Positions 25,921 to 35,482 of a stretch of DNA of 64,000 bases are shown piece by piece. Position 1 is the stretch's first letter, and the number at the start of each line of letters is the position of its first letter. The stretch is from Gp6-AA40 sp036802945 (GTDB taxonomy: Bacteria; Acidobacteriota; Vicinamibacteria; Vicinamibacterales; UBA2999). The translations under genes were made by a program, and so were the position numbers. The DNA is taken from positions 1-64,000 of the forward strand of contig DAIRVG010000013.1 of NCBI GenBank assembly GCA_036802945.1, written 5' to 3'. The notes under the pieces are model-generated. The model was given only the letters and a program-made list of their open reading frames with translations. It was not told where the DNA came from and ran no database searches.

Positions 25921-26100
25921 TTAACTATTTATCGAACTACAGAACGATATGCCCTTCGCCAACTGCGTCACAGCACGGATTCCTGGTCTATGGGCTGGTC
26001 CCGGCTTGAGGATGTCAGGGCTTGGTCAGCATCCAATCTCGCGCCGATATCTCGCCGGAGGGCGAGAGGCGACGCGAGTGGTCGGCCAACGGGTCCCCGT

Positions 26101-27690
26101 ATGATCCGCGTGTCAGCGTTCTGGCTGCTCGTGGCGGTCCTCAGCGCCTACGCATCGAAGGACTGGTTCAAGTCGCTTTGCGCCTTGATCATTCTGATGG
26201 CGATTATCGAACACCCTGACGTACCAACCAAAGTATTCGGCGTGCAGGGATTGAATCCCTTTAACCTCCTACTACTTGCCGTTGTCGTCGGCTGGGCAAC
26301 AAGCCGCAAGCGTGAGGGGCTGTCGTGGGATATGCCCTCCCACATCACGACGTTGATTGTCTTGTACTTCGCCGTCGTCGTGATCAGTTTCTTCCGCATG
26401 CTTCTGGATCGACGGGGACTCCCTCCGGCCGAGTTTACAACCGCGACAATGTGGAGCGAGTATCTCATCAACACTGTTAAATGGGTGGTCCCGGGGTTGC
26501 TCGTGTTCGACGGGTGCCGAACGCCAGAACGACAGCGCCTGGCGGCCTGGAGCATCGCTGGAATCTATTTCCTTCTCGCCGTCCAAGTGATCAAGTGGAT
26601 GCCGCTGGAATTTGCCTCGAGCGAGGACATGGCATCTCGAGCGGCGAAGATCATGTTGAATGAGATCGGCTACAGCCGCGTGACCATGTCGATGATGCTG
26701 GGGGGAGGGGCCTGGGCCTGTCTCTCCTTGATGCCCTTGGTGAGCCGGTGGCGATTCCGTCTGCTGTTGCTGGTGTCGTTCGCGGCGGTGGCCTACGCGC
26801 AGGCTCTGACCGGAGGGCGGATGGGGTACGTGACGTGGGCGGTCGTTGGGATTCTGCTCGGCCTGCTTCGCTGGCGACGGTACCTTCTCATGGCGCCGCT
26901 ATTGTTGGTACTCGTGGCGATGGTCGTGCCCAGTGCCGTTGAACGAATGCTTCAGGGATTCACCACATCGAATGGAGGGACGGTTGTAAACGACTACGAA
27001 GTGACCTCTGGTCGTAATATTGCCTGGCCGTTGGTGATTAAGAAGATTGCCGAGGCCCCGGTCGTAGGTTACGGTGAGCAGGCCATGTGGCGGACCGGCC
27101 TGGCCGCAAAGCTGGGCGCTGAGTCGTTTTCTCACCCACACAATGCCTATCTGGAATTGCTCTTGGACAACGGTTGGATGGGCTTTCTGGCCGTCGTGCC
27201 CTTCTTCTTTCTTGTTGTGTGGCGTGCGGTTGGCTTGCTGCGAACGCAGGACAATCTCTGTACGGCCATCGGAGGAATGACTCTCGCGTTGGTTCTCGCG
27301 CTGCTTGTGGCCGGCGTCGGCAGCCAAACGTTCTATCCCCAGGATGACGGCGTGGGAATGTGGGCTGCGATCGGCGTCATGCTGCGTGTTTCCGTGGAAA
27401 AAAGGAAGGCGCTCGAAGGCGGCCTCTGCTTCGAAGACAACCAAGGAGCTACTGGCGCAGGAGTTATTGGCCAAGGAAGGCTTGGCAAGTCACGCAGGCG
27501 GGTGGCAGCAGCGGCCTATGGTAGCTGGGCGGCGAGACGGAGACGGCCTGAACTGGGACACTCGGTGCTGTCGCCTCTGGCTGCTGAACGTCCGCCGGCG
27601 AAGTGGCCTCGAACACGACTACGCGTGGACGGCGGTCCGAACGAAATCCGGCGCTTTGGGCGGACTGGTAGGCATCACCGGTTTACCTGA
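26101..27690 (+). CDS. O-antigen ligase/polymerase (Wzy-like) membrane protein
   Basis: About 529 aa with 10-12 predicted TM helices (AFWLLVAVLSAYAS, SLCALIILMAII, LLLLAVVVGWA, ITTLIVLYFAVVVISF, and so on). The large loop before residue 340 carries the Wzy_C signature (ALTGGRMGYVTWAVVG, then SGRNIAWPLVIKKIAEAPVVGYG, and SHPHNAYLELLLDNGWMGF). Polymerises repeat units in the periplasm, or ligates polymer. The first good methionine is at 26101; an earlier ATG at 25990 would add 37 poor residues. The last 90 residues are Arg-rich and unlike the family. TGATG overlap with the sulfotransferase. Confidence 0.8.
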   Translation: MIRVSAFWLLVAVLSAYASKDWFKSLCALIILMAIIEHPDVPTKVFGVQGLNPFNLLLLAVVVGWATSRKREGLSWDMPSHITTLIVLYFAVVVISFFRMLLDRRGLPPAEFTTATMWSEYLINTVKWVVPGLLVFDGCRTPERQRLAAWSIAGIYFLLAVQVIKWMPLEFASSEDMASRAAKIMLNEIGYSRVTMSMMLGGGAWACLSLMPLVSRWRFRLLLLVSFAAVAYAQALTGGRMGYVTWAVVGILLGLLRWRRYLLMAPLLLVLVAMVVPSAVERMLQGFTTSNGGTVVNDYEVTSGRNIAWPLVIKKIAEAPVVGYGEQAMWRTGLAAKLGAESFSHPHNAYLELLLDNGWMGFLAVVPFFFLVVWRAVGLLRTQDNLCTAIGGMTLALVLALLVAGVGSQTFYPQDDGVGMWAAIGVMLRVSVEKRKALEGGLCFEDNQGATGAGVIGQGRLGKSRRRVAAAAYGSWAARRRRPELGHSVLSPLAAERPPAKWPRTRLRVDGGPNEIRRFGRTGRHHRFT

Positions 27691-28658
27691 TGGCAAGGCT
27701 TGCCTACATCCTGGCGGCCAGCCATTCCGGCTCTACTCTCCTGGCGATGCTGCTGGGCGCCCACCCTGAGGCGGTCACGGTGGGCGAACTGAAAGCAACA
27801 AACCTGGGAGCGACTGACAGATATCGGTGCTCGTGTGGCGCGCTGATTAAGGAGTGCGACTTCTGGCGGCGCGTTGCGCAGGAAATGCGAGCGCGCGGCT
27901 ATCCGTTCGACATTACCCGCGCCAAGACCAACATCCTAGATGTAGATAGTCGATACGCGGCGCAATTGCTTCGACCGCTGCATCGCGGCGTGCTGCTTGA
28001 ATCGATTCGCGACAGGGCGTTGACTCTATCGCGTGTCTGGCGCAAACATCTCGAGGAAGTGCAAAAACGAAACCTAGCATTGCTGGAGACGCTTGGAACT
28101 CTCACCGGTGCGCGAGTGGTCGTGGATTCCTCAAAGCTTGGTCTTCGACTGAAGTACCTGCTCCGCATTCCCTCCCTCGACGTTAAGGTGGTGCGATTGA
28201 TACGGGACGGACGAGGTGTGGCCCTGACCTATGTCAATCCAGCCGAATTCGCGGATACAAGGAACGAGGGGTTACGGGGAGGAGGCTCTGGCGTCAGCAC
28301 CGAAACGGGGCGTGAGATGCGTAGAGCAGCTCGGGAATGGAAGCGCAGCAACGAGGAAGCCGATGCCCTTCTGGCTGGCCTTCCTCGCTCTGATTGGCTC
28401 GAGGTCCGGTATGAGGATCTCTGCGGGGATCCCTCCAACACTCTTCGCGCTGTCTGTTCGTTTCTTGGACTGGACTCCGCTCAGATCGTTCTCGATTTTC
28501 GTTCTGTAGAGCATCACGTCGTGGGAAACGGGATGCGTCTAGATTCGACCTCGGACGTGCTTCTCGACGAGCGATGGAAGACGTTCTTGAGCGAGGAGCA
28601 GTTGCAATTGTTCGAGTCCGTTGCGGGCGATTTGAACCGCAGGCTTGGGTACCCTTAG
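27690..28658 (+). CDS. Sulfotransferase family protein
   Basis: A 322-aa cytoplasmic protein. N-terminal AASHSGSTLLAMLLGAHP is the 5'-PSB loop that binds the sulfate donor PAPS, and VVRLIRDGRGVALTYVN is the 3'-PB loop with the conserved R.GRG; ELLEVRYEDLCGDPSNTLRAVCSFLG is the C-terminal family signature (here DWLEVRYEDL). Predicts a sulfated polysaccharide or sulfated intermediate. Translationally coupled to the polymerase gene (TGATG). Confidence 0.82.
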   Translation: MARLAYILAASHSGSTLLAMLLGAHPEAVTVGELKATNLGATDRYRCSCGALIKECDFWRRVAQEMRARGYPFDITRAKTNILDVDSRYAAQLLRPLHRGVLLESIRDRALTLSRVWRKHLEEVQKRNLALLETLGTLTGARVVVDSSKLGLRLKYLLRIPSLDVKVVRLIRDGRGVALTYVNPAEFADTRNEGLRGGGSGVSTETGREMRRAAREWKRSNEEADALLAGLPRSDWLEVRYEDLCGDPSNTLRAVCSFLGLDSAQIVLDFRSVEHHVVGNGMRLDSTSDVLLDERWKTFLSEEQLQLFESVAGDLNRRLGYP

Positions 28659-28673
28659 CAAGAAGATTCTGAT

Positions 28674-29915
28674 TTGTTGCCATTACCCTCGGAGCGGGCC
28701 GTTCCCATTCGCCAATACCCGTACCCCTTCAAGGCCATGCTGGCGATCTGCAGCGATCTCGACGAAACACCAGACCGCCACGCGTACGGGTCCGTAATGC
28801 AGTTCCTCAATAGTCGCAACGTCGGGCCGCTGGGGGCTGGCGTCGGACTAGAGGTGGGAAACTCGATCTACTTCGACATGCCGCCCGACCAGTTTTCCTA
28901 CTGGAACACAGACGATCACGGACGAGCAATGATTCGGTCGCTGATCAAGAGTGGACACGTAGACTGCCTCCACTCATTCGGGGATCTCGCCACCGATCGT
29001 GAGCACGCTGGTCGAGCCCTCGACGACCTTACGAAACACAACTGCCGTCTCGCCGTCTGGATCGATCATGCTGTCGCCCCGTCGAATTTCGGCAGCGACA
29101 TCATGAGGGGTTTTGGGGACGTGTGCGGACATCGTGCGTATCATGCCGACCTGAGCATTTCATATGGCATCCGGTACGTGTGGCGCGGACGGGTCACGAG
29201 CGTCATCGGACAAGACCGGCCGTCCACTTTGAAGGGGGTCTGGAACGGACGACATCCGGCGGCATCGTTTCGGACGCTCGCGAAAGAGGGAGCCAAGTTG
29301 GCTCTCTCCAGAAACGGGAGAAGCCGCTATCAAATGCATGGCTCTAACAGGGTGGCCCGTCCAGCCCATTTGAGAAACGGTACGGCTGTTATCGAGTTCC
29401 TGCGGTGTAATCCGCACTGGGGCGGCGTAAGTCGTTGCGATACCGCGGACGGCATAGCGGACGTGCTCACCACATCTTTCCTCGACCGGCTAGTCCAGCG
29501 TCGTAGCTGCTGTGTGCTCTATACGCATCTCGGAAAACGTCGTCGCCGAGATGGCGAAGGTGTGCTCGGTACTGCGGCTCTCGATTGTTTTCGACAACTG
29601 GCAGAGCGGCAGTCAAGCGGCGACGTGCTCATCACCACTACCAGGCGCTTACTAGACTATTGTCACACTCGGGATCAATTACGGCTGTCGGAGTCCAAGC
29701 GGGAGCATCGGCTGTGTTTCGACCTTTCTCTTCCCGATACGTGCCAACAGTCAGAACTTCTGCACGGTATAACTCTCTACACCGACGCGGCTGACAAAAC
29801 AGACGTTTACTTGAATGGAAGCCATCTCCCGGGAATCGTATGCAACGCAGCCGACGAGACAGGTCGTCCCAGCGTGTCGATTCGCTGGCCAGCACTGGAG
29901 TTCCCGCAGTTTTGA
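28674..29915 (+). CDS. Divergent polysaccharide-deacetylase-like protein
   Basis: A 413-aa protein. Residues 23-30 (LAICSDLDE) form a strand with an acidic pair, and HSFGDLATD near 100 and WIDHAV near 125 supply His and Asp residues at the positions of the NodB metal site. The sequence is otherwise far from known families, so the assignment is by fold and context only. The start is TTG at 28674 or 28677. It sits among EPS enzymes between the sulfotransferase and a GT4. Confidence 0.5.
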   Translation: MLPLPSERAVPIRQYPYPFKAMLAICSDLDETPDRHAYGSVMQFLNSRNVGPLGAGVGLEVGNSIYFDMPPDQFSYWNTDDHGRAMIRSLIKSGHVDCLHSFGDLATDREHAGRALDDLTKHNCRLAVWIDHAVAPSNFGSDIMRGFGDVCGHRAYHADLSISYGIRYVWRGRVTSVIGQDRPSTLKGVWNGRHPAASFRTLAKEGAKLALSRNGRSRYQMHGSNRVARPAHLRNGTAVIEFLRCNPHWGGVSRCDTADGIADVLTTSFLDRLVQRRSCCVLYTHLGKRRRRDGEGVLGTAALDCFRQLAERQSSGDVLITTTRRLLDYCHTRDQLRLSESKREHRLCFDLSLPDTCQQSELLHGITLYTDAADKTDVYLNGSHLPGIVCNAADETGRPSVSIRWPALEFPQF

Positions 29916-31192
29916 TCGGACCAATTAGCGAGGTCGCAGCGAGTGCGCCCGGTCGAATCTCGGTCGGTGCCTGGCCCGGCCTAGTCTTGTATCGACTTCT
30001 GTTGAACGCACACTGGATGGTGCTGCGCGCCCTGCGGTTGCGCAAGCGAACGCCACAAGTTCCGCACAGTCAATCAATGAGGGTACTCCTGACCGGAACG
30101 TTTTATTCTGAAAGCTGGATTCTCAATCATCTGAAGCCGCTTGCGGCCAGTCGGCTATGCGCCGAAATCTGGCTGGTTACGACCATCGCGATCCCTCCTA
30201 CAGAAAAGGTGAAAGTGATCCACCCGCCGTTCTGGCTCATTCGGTGCGTGGGTCAGGTTCCGGCCCGCTTGATCGTCTTCGTGGTGACCGCGGTCAGGCA
30301 CCGACCGGACTTCGTGGGTGGATTCCACCTCCTTCCCAACGGCCTGGTCGCACTTCTCCTCGCCCGATTCATCGGTAGCTGGTGTGTCTACTTCTGCGGG
30401 GGCGGCCCACGGGAGGTAGAGGACGGCGGTTTCCGCTCAGAATCGCGCTCCCTGCGTTTTCTCAAAGCCCCCGACGCCGGCCTGGAGAGGAAGTTGCTCC
30501 GGGCAGTTGACGAAATCGACCTCGTCATCACGATGGGCAGGGGTGCCCAGGGCTTCTTTCGGAGCCGCGGTGTGCGTAGCCGAAACGAGGTGGTACCGGG
30601 AGGCATCGATTCCCTACGTTTTCAGTTCGACGATCAGCCCAAGAAGTACGATCTCATCCTGATCGGAAGACTTCACCCAGTAAAACGGATCGACTTGTTT
30701 CTTCGCACTGTCAGAAAGTTGGCTGAGACCAATCCCGACGTCTCCGCAGTTGTGGTCGGAGGGGGTGAGCTCGAGAGCTCCTTGAGAGGGTTGGCGGTCG
30801 AACTCGGCGTGGGGGATCGGGTGACCTTCGCAGGTCAGCAACCCGATGTCGGACCCTGGCTGGCGCAGTCGAGGGTCTTTGTTCTGACGTCGGAGTCCGA
30901 GGGCCTTTCGCTCGCTCTGATGGAAGCGATGACGGCCGGCCTGCCGTGTGTGGTCGCCAACGTAGGCGAGATGGGCGAACTGGTCGAACACGGCAGCACG
31001 GGATTTCTGGTCGATGAGGATTCGCCAGAAGCTTTTTGCTTTTTCCTGGAGCAGCTACTCAGCAGCGAATCTGTCAGGGAACAGTTTTCTATGGCCAGTA
31101 AGAAGGCCGCGTCACGCCTCACGACCGCGGAAACAGCAAAGCGTTGGGACCGCATATTCGGTGATTTCGGTTATTCGAGTTCAGCCAATTAA
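29840..31192 (+). CDS. GT4-family glycosyltransferase
   Basis: GT-B enzyme whose recognisable fold starts at MRVLLTGTFYSESWILNHL (residue 80, ATG at 30077). The donor lobe has YDLILIGRLHPVKRIDLFLRTV, VTFAGQQPDVGPWLAQSRVFVLTSESEGLSLALMEAMTAGLPCVV. The longest ORF starts at 29840 with a GGGA upstream and overlaps the previous gene by 76 bases; residues 1-79 have plausible codon use, so the longer form is kept. If the shorter form is right, the start is 30077. Confidence 0.78.
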   Translation: MQRSRRDRSSQRVDSLASTGVPAVLIGPISEVAASAPGRISVGAWPGLVLYRLLLNAHWMVLRALRLRKRTPQVPHSQSMRVLLTGTFYSESWILNHLKPLAASRLCAEIWLVTTIAIPPTEKVKVIHPPFWLIRCVGQVPARLIVFVVTAVRHRPDFVGGFHLLPNGLVALLLARFIGSWCVYFCGGGPREVEDGGFRSESRSLRFLKAPDAGLERKLLRAVDEIDLVITMGRGAQGFFRSRGVRSRNEVVPGGIDSLRFQFDDQPKKYDLILIGRLHPVKRIDLFLRTVRKLAETNPDVSAVVVGGGELESSLRGLAVELGVGDRVTFAGQQPDVGPWLAQSRVFVLTSESEGLSLALMEAMTAGLPCVVANVGEMGELVEHGSTGFLVDEDSPEAFCFFLEQLLSSESVREQFSMASKKAASRLTTAETAKRWDRIFGDFGYSSSAN

Positions 31193-31470
31193 GAACCGAG
31201 CCCCAGCGATCACTGAGGTGAGGCACGTTGATCACGCCGCGGGCGTCTCTAAATCTTCTGCGCACGTGGGAAAACTCGGCGAAGGCAAGAACAGTGGGCG
31301 TTTCGGTCCGCCCGTAGTGGCCGGCTGCCGGCCGAGTGTTACCAATCGGGCGCATTAGTCACCACCGCTCGTCGCCTGCTAGACCAGTCGCCACAATCTC
31401 AGAAAAACGAAAATGCCGTTCGCCGCCCTGCGTCCTCCGTCTTCAGGACCGTGCCGTCTCCAATTCCCCA
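31193..31470. other. Intergenic region, no gene seen
   Basis: A 278-bp gap at the junction between the first glycosyltransferase operon and the second cassette. I see no gene or clear promoter. Confidence 0.4.
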
Positions 31471-33057
31471 ATGACCGCTAACCGACACAAGGGCGAAGAC
31501 CTGACCGGGCGAAGCCGATTCGCGCGCAACGTTGCCTTTGCTTGGAGCGCGTATGCGGTCAACATTGCCACGGGATTCTTGATGCCCCGGCTGATCAGTG
31601 ACCATTTGGGTCAGGGGGTGCTCGGTATTTGGGATTTTTCGTGGGGCCTAGTCACTTACTTTGGGATCGTTCAACTTGGACTTGGAGGCTCCGTAAACCG
31701 CTATGTCGCGCGACACAGGGCTGAGGGCGATCACGCTGCTCTCAATCGGTCCGTCTCAACCATCGCCGTCTTCCTCTGGTTAGCCTCTTTGCTGGTGGCG
31801 CTGGTTTCGGTGCTGTGTGCTTGGTGGGTCGTTCCTTTTTTCGGCGACCGGCTGGGGGGAGAGTTAGAAACAGCTCGCTGGGTCGTCTTGATTCTAGGCT
31901 TGGAGATAGCCTCGTCGTTTCTTTTCTCTGTTTACAATGGAGTATTAGTGGGGTGCCATCGGTGGGATTGGCACAACACCGTCAGCGCGATTACCTCCGC
32001 TACGTTGGCTGTCGGCATGGCGAGCATGGTCCTGGGCGGGGGAGGACTGGTCCAGATCGCGCTGGTTCACGCCGTGGTCATGACTGCCGGAGAGATGTTT
32101 CGGAAGCGACTGACCCGCGCCGCTTGTCCTGAGCTGAGGCTGGACTTCCGCCTTGCCTCACGCGGCATTTTTTGGGAACAGGCTCATTACAGTGCCAAAA
32201 GCGTTCTCCCGCGAGTAGGAGAAATGGTTTCCAACCAATCCTTGAGTTTCCTGGTCACGTATTTTCTGGGACCGGCCATGCTGGCGGTCTATTCCCGCCC
32301 GCAAAGTCTTGTTCGCCAAGTTCAAACGCTCGCCTCCAAGTTTGGTTTCATCCTGCTTCCGACCGCCAGTTCTTTGCAGGCCCAGACTTCTGACGATCAA
32401 GTGCGCATCACTCTGTGCGAATCCACTCGTCATCTGGGTGCACTGGGCATGCCGGTGGCTGTGACGATGGCGTTGGCGGGCGACTTCGTCATCAGTTTGT
32501 GGATGGGCCCGGAGTACGTTTACCCCGGGCTGGTCACCGTCATGGCCCTCGCCTCCCTGCCTGTTTGGATCATGGAGCCAGTCTGGAGCATTCTGGCGGG
32601 TTTGAATCAGCATGGTCGTCTGGGCTGGGGCAAGGTGGCCGGATCTCTGTTGTCGGCGCTTTCACTGGTCGCCGCTTTTACTCTGGGGCATACCGGCCTC
32701 CTCGGGGCAGCGGTCGCTTTTTCTGTCCCGCAATTAGTGGTGAATGCCGTGGTCACTCCGGTGATCGCCTGCCGCCGGATTGGACTGCCCTTGCGCCAAT
32801 TCTATTGGGAAGCTTTTGGTCGGCCCTTTGTTTGTGTGCTGCCTTATGCTTGGGGGCTGGGATTCGCTGTCTGGCTTCTGCCAGGCCATACTCCAGAAGC
32901 CGTGGGATCGGCCCTGCTCGGTTTGATCGCCACGAGCCTGACTTACTGGCTCTATATCTTGCCTTCTTCCTGGAGGAAGAAGATTCAAATGTGCAGGCCA
33001 TTCCGTTCCACGATTCATCATCCGGTTGAAGCGCAACCACAATCTGAGATCCTTTAG
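31471..33057 (+). CDS. Wzx-type polysaccharide flippase (MATE/MVF-like)
   Basis: About 528 aa with 12-14 TM helices (FAWSAYAVNIATGFLMPRLIS, VSTIAVFLWLASLLVALVSVLCAWWVVPF, LILGLEIASSFLFSVYNG, and further pairs). It moves lipid-linked repeat units across the inner membrane. The first Met of the family N-terminus is at 31471 (MTANRHKGEDLTGRSRFARN); the ORF could begin at 31336 but the extra residues look non-coding. First gene of the second cassette. Confidence 0.85.
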   Translation: MTANRHKGEDLTGRSRFARNVAFAWSAYAVNIATGFLMPRLISDHLGQGVLGIWDFSWGLVTYFGIVQLGLGGSVNRYVARHRAEGDHAALNRSVSTIAVFLWLASLLVALVSVLCAWWVVPFFGDRLGGELETARWVVLILGLEIASSFLFSVYNGVLVGCHRWDWHNTVSAITSATLAVGMASMVLGGGGLVQIALVHAVVMTAGEMFRKRLTRAACPELRLDFRLASRGIFWEQAHYSAKSVLPRVGEMVSNQSLSFLVTYFLGPAMLAVYSRPQSLVRQVQTLASKFGFILLPTASSLQAQTSDDQVRITLCESTRHLGALGMPVAVTMALAGDFVISLWMGPEYVYPGLVTVMALASLPVWIMEPVWSILAGLNQHGRLGWGKVAGSLLSALSLVAAFTLGHTGLLGAAVAFSVPQLVVNAVVTPVIACRRIGLPLRQFYWEAFGRPFVCVLPYAWGLGFAVWLLPGHTPEAVGSALLGLIATSLTYWLYILPSSWRKKIQMCRPFRSTIHHPVEAQPQSEIL

Positions 33058-33058
33058 C

Positions 33059-34267
33059 ATGGACGCGGGTTTTCCTGTTGTATTTGTTCGTTACTGGGGA
33101 AGTTACTTCAAATCCATCCACCAAGTCGGGGCTCTTATCGCAGAATTCAAGCCTTTGCTCACTCGCAAATGGCAATGCCATCTTGTCTTGGAAGCGCCTC
33201 CCGAAGAACCGGCATGGGCACAAATGCTGTCTCAGGTCGGTATCCGTCTGGAAATTGCGCCCCGGCCCCGATCACAGTTCGACTGGTCGGCGATCCTGAC
33301 GGCCCGCCGATTGTTTCTTCGTCTCGGGACCGACGTGATGGCCTGTGACAACATCCATACTGTCCCGCTCGTGGGCGCGTTCCTGGCTCGGGTTCCAGTT
33401 CGGATCTGGAACAAACGCTCCATGAACTCTTCGTATGAGGAATGCCGGGTTCCAAGATTCCGGGATCGCCTGCTGCCCTCGGTGCGCCTGTCCGCCCGCC
33501 TATCCACTCGCATCCTTGCGGTGTCCGTTGCGGTTAGAGACGAACTGGTCGGCTTGGGGGTAGCGGCGGATCGCGTCTTGGTGCGCTACAACCCCCGCTC
33601 GCGCCAGGTGCCGGCCCTGCCCGGCTCGGCCGCTCTTTTTCGACAAGCCCATGGAATTTCGAAACGGGAGATCGTGATTGCCACCGTCGGTCATGCAGTG
33701 CCGGTCAAAGCTTGGGATATCTTGATCCCGGCGTTTGCCAAAGTCGTTGCCGTCGAACCGCGGGCTCGTCTAATCCTCGCGGGCAGTTTCGATGCGGCGG
33801 CGGAAAGGGCCTGCCATGCCAGCCTGAAGAGACAGGTGACAGAGCTCGGCGTCAGCTCAAAGGTGATCTTTACAGGGCGGTTGAACAACGTGTGGCCCCT
33901 CCTTCAGGCGACCGATATTTTCACCCTGCCGTCCCGTTCTGAAGGCTGGGGTAACGTTCTCATCGAGGCCTTGGACGCTGGGCTGCCATGCGTTGTCACT
34001 AGGGTGGGGGCCGCACGTCAGGTCGTCGTTGAAGGAATAAATGGAATTCTCGTGGACCGGGAAGATGTCGAGGATCTTTCGCGCGCCCTTCTGAGGCTTG
34101 CCCAGGACGACATGCTGCGTCGGACAATGGCCTACAACGCCTCGGTTCCCGCGTACATCCCGACGGTCGACGAGTTTGCCGAACAACTAACCCGCGACTA
34201 TGAGTCTCAACTGGCTTCGATCTTCAGTCGCCGCCAGACCTCCCCGCTGTCACGATCAGAAACTTGA
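33059..34267 (+). CDS. GT4-family glycosyltransferase
   Basis: About 402 aa. N-terminal lobe with SIHQVGALIAEFKP, CDNIHTVPLVGAFLARVPV and WNKRSMNSSYEE; donor lobe with IATVGHAVPVKAWDILIPAFAKV, VIFTGRLNNVWPLLQATDIFTLPSRSEGWGNVLIEALDAGLPCVV (E-x7-E). ATG at 33059 lies 1 base after the flippase stop; a start at 33026 would overlap the flippase. Part of the second cassette. Confidence 0.85.
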   Translation: MDAGFPVVFVRYWGSYFKSIHQVGALIAEFKPLLTRKWQCHLVLEAPPEEPAWAQMLSQVGIRLEIAPRPRSQFDWSAILTARRLFLRLGTDVMACDNIHTVPLVGAFLARVPVRIWNKRSMNSSYEECRVPRFRDRLLPSVRLSARLSTRILAVSVAVRDELVGLGVAADRVLVRYNPRSRQVPALPGSAALFRQAHGISKREIVIATVGHAVPVKAWDILIPAFAKVVAVEPRARLILAGSFDAAAERACHASLKRQVTELGVSSKVIFTGRLNNVWPLLQATDIFTLPSRSEGWGNVLIEALDAGLPCVVTRVGAARQVVVEGINGILVDREDVEDLSRALLRLAQDDMLRRTMAYNASVPAYIPTVDEFAEQLTRDYESQLASIFSRRQTSPLSRSET

Positions 34268-34401
34268 CTAAAGAGAAGTGTAAGCCGAAGTGACTTTTCG
34301 ATTGGGGCAGCGGAGAAGGGCCCAGGGTCGGCGCTCTAGGTCGGTGTAGCCGACCTGGCACATTGCATACCGCGCGCTGTGTCACCGCTACCCCGGGACT
34401 A

Positions 34402-35424
34402 ATGCTTTTCTATCCACCCGTGATTGCGCTCCTCAAGAATTCCGCTCTGGCTGTCGTTGGCCGTGCCGCTTCTTACTTGCCTGCCTTCACTTCGCGTCAG
34501 ACTTCCCCTGCTCTGGGCATCATCATGGTGCACGGGGTGCATCAGGAATGCAGCGCTACCCCGCTTTGTCCGCCCAGCAGCAATGTCTCTTTTCCGTCCT
34601 TTCAGTCCAATATCCAGGGGGCCGCGCGGCGGTTCACATTTATCTCTATGGACGAGGCGATTTCCATGATTGACGGCTACTCACCGTGGAAGCCTCGCTG
34701 CTTGGTTCTGACCTTTGATGACAGCTTGTCCTGTTTCTCCGAAAGTGTTGGCCCGGCTCTAGCCCGGTGGGGCATTCCTGCCACCTTTTACGTCTCGACC
34801 GAAGTCATCGAAACCCAACGGCCTTATTGGTGGTTGCGCCTCGAATACGCCGCTTTCCATATTCAGCGGCAGTCGTTGGATATTGTCGTCCCTGAAGTGG
34901 GGCGATTCGTTCTGCGCCCTGGCGGTGGCAGCGAAATGCGCCGTCTGAAGGCAGTGCTCCGTTGTTCTTCCTCGGCGCTCTGTGAACAAGTGGTTTCTGA
35001 GATCGAGGCTCGCGTTTCTGTCGCCTTATCCAACCGGACCGTGGAGTATCCTTTCGGGCGGATCATGAGTTGGCAGGATGTCACCTCGCTTCACACATCA
35101 GGATTTGCCGTAGGCAGCCATACGGTCACCCACTCAAACTTGTCCCTTCTTTCTCAAGCGGAACTGGACTTTGAACTGGTCGAATCAAGACGTTCTATCG
35201 AGCTTCATACGGGAACCTCGTGCCATCATCTTTGCTATCCGTACGGTGACTACTCGGATGAAGTTTCCTTTCGCGCTCGTTTTGCTGGCTACCGTTCGGC
35301 CGTGACTACGGATGGTCCAGGCTGGAACCATCCGTCGAGTGATTTGTTTCGCTTCCGGCGGTTTGCCATACCAACGCAGGCTTACCGTCTTTCCTTTGTG
35401 CTTTCCCACTTTGGCAAGTCTTAA
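34402..35424 (+). CDS. NodB-type polysaccharide deacetylase
   Basis: A 340-aa enzyme with the metal-binding motif LVLTFDDSLSCF (catalytic and metal Asp), IPATFYVSTE, and SHTVTHSNLSLLS as the H-x3-H pair. CYPYGDYSD is the usual late motif. It removes N- or O-acetyl groups from a glycan. ATG at 34402 is chosen; TTG at 34363 is an alternative. The N-terminus has a weak hydrophobic stretch, so export is uncertain. Confidence 0.8.
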   Translation: MLFYPPVIALLKNSALAVVGRAASYLPAFTSRQTSPALGIIMVHGVHQECSATPLCPPSSNVSFPSFQSNIQGAARRFTFISMDEAISMIDGYSPWKPRCLVLTFDDSLSCFSESVGPALARWGIPATFYVSTEVIETQRPYWWLRLEYAAFHIQRQSLDIVVPEVGRFVLRPGGGSEMRRLKAVLRCSSSALCEQVVSEIEARVSVALSNRTVEYPFGRIMSWQDVTSLHTSGFAVGSHTVTHSNLSLLSQAELDFELVESRRSIELHTGTSCHHLCYPYGDYSDEVSFRARFAGYRSAVTTDGPGWNHPSSDLFRFRRFAIPTQAYRLSFVLSHFGKS

Positions 35425-35444
35425 GCTAGCCCGCCTCGCGGCGG

Positions 35445-35482
35445 AATCTTCTCCTCATGGTTAAATCTTCTCTTCATGGTTA
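35445..35482. repeat. 19-bp tandem duplication over the start of the acyltransferase gene
   Basis: AATCTTCTCCTCATGGTTA (35445-35463) is repeated as AATCTTCTCTTCATGGTTA (35464-35482) with one mismatch, so the start-codon context ATGGTTAA is present twice. The first ATG (35457) opens an 8-codon ORF that ends with TAA at 35481-35483, just past the true start (ATG at 35476). Confidence 0.6.
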
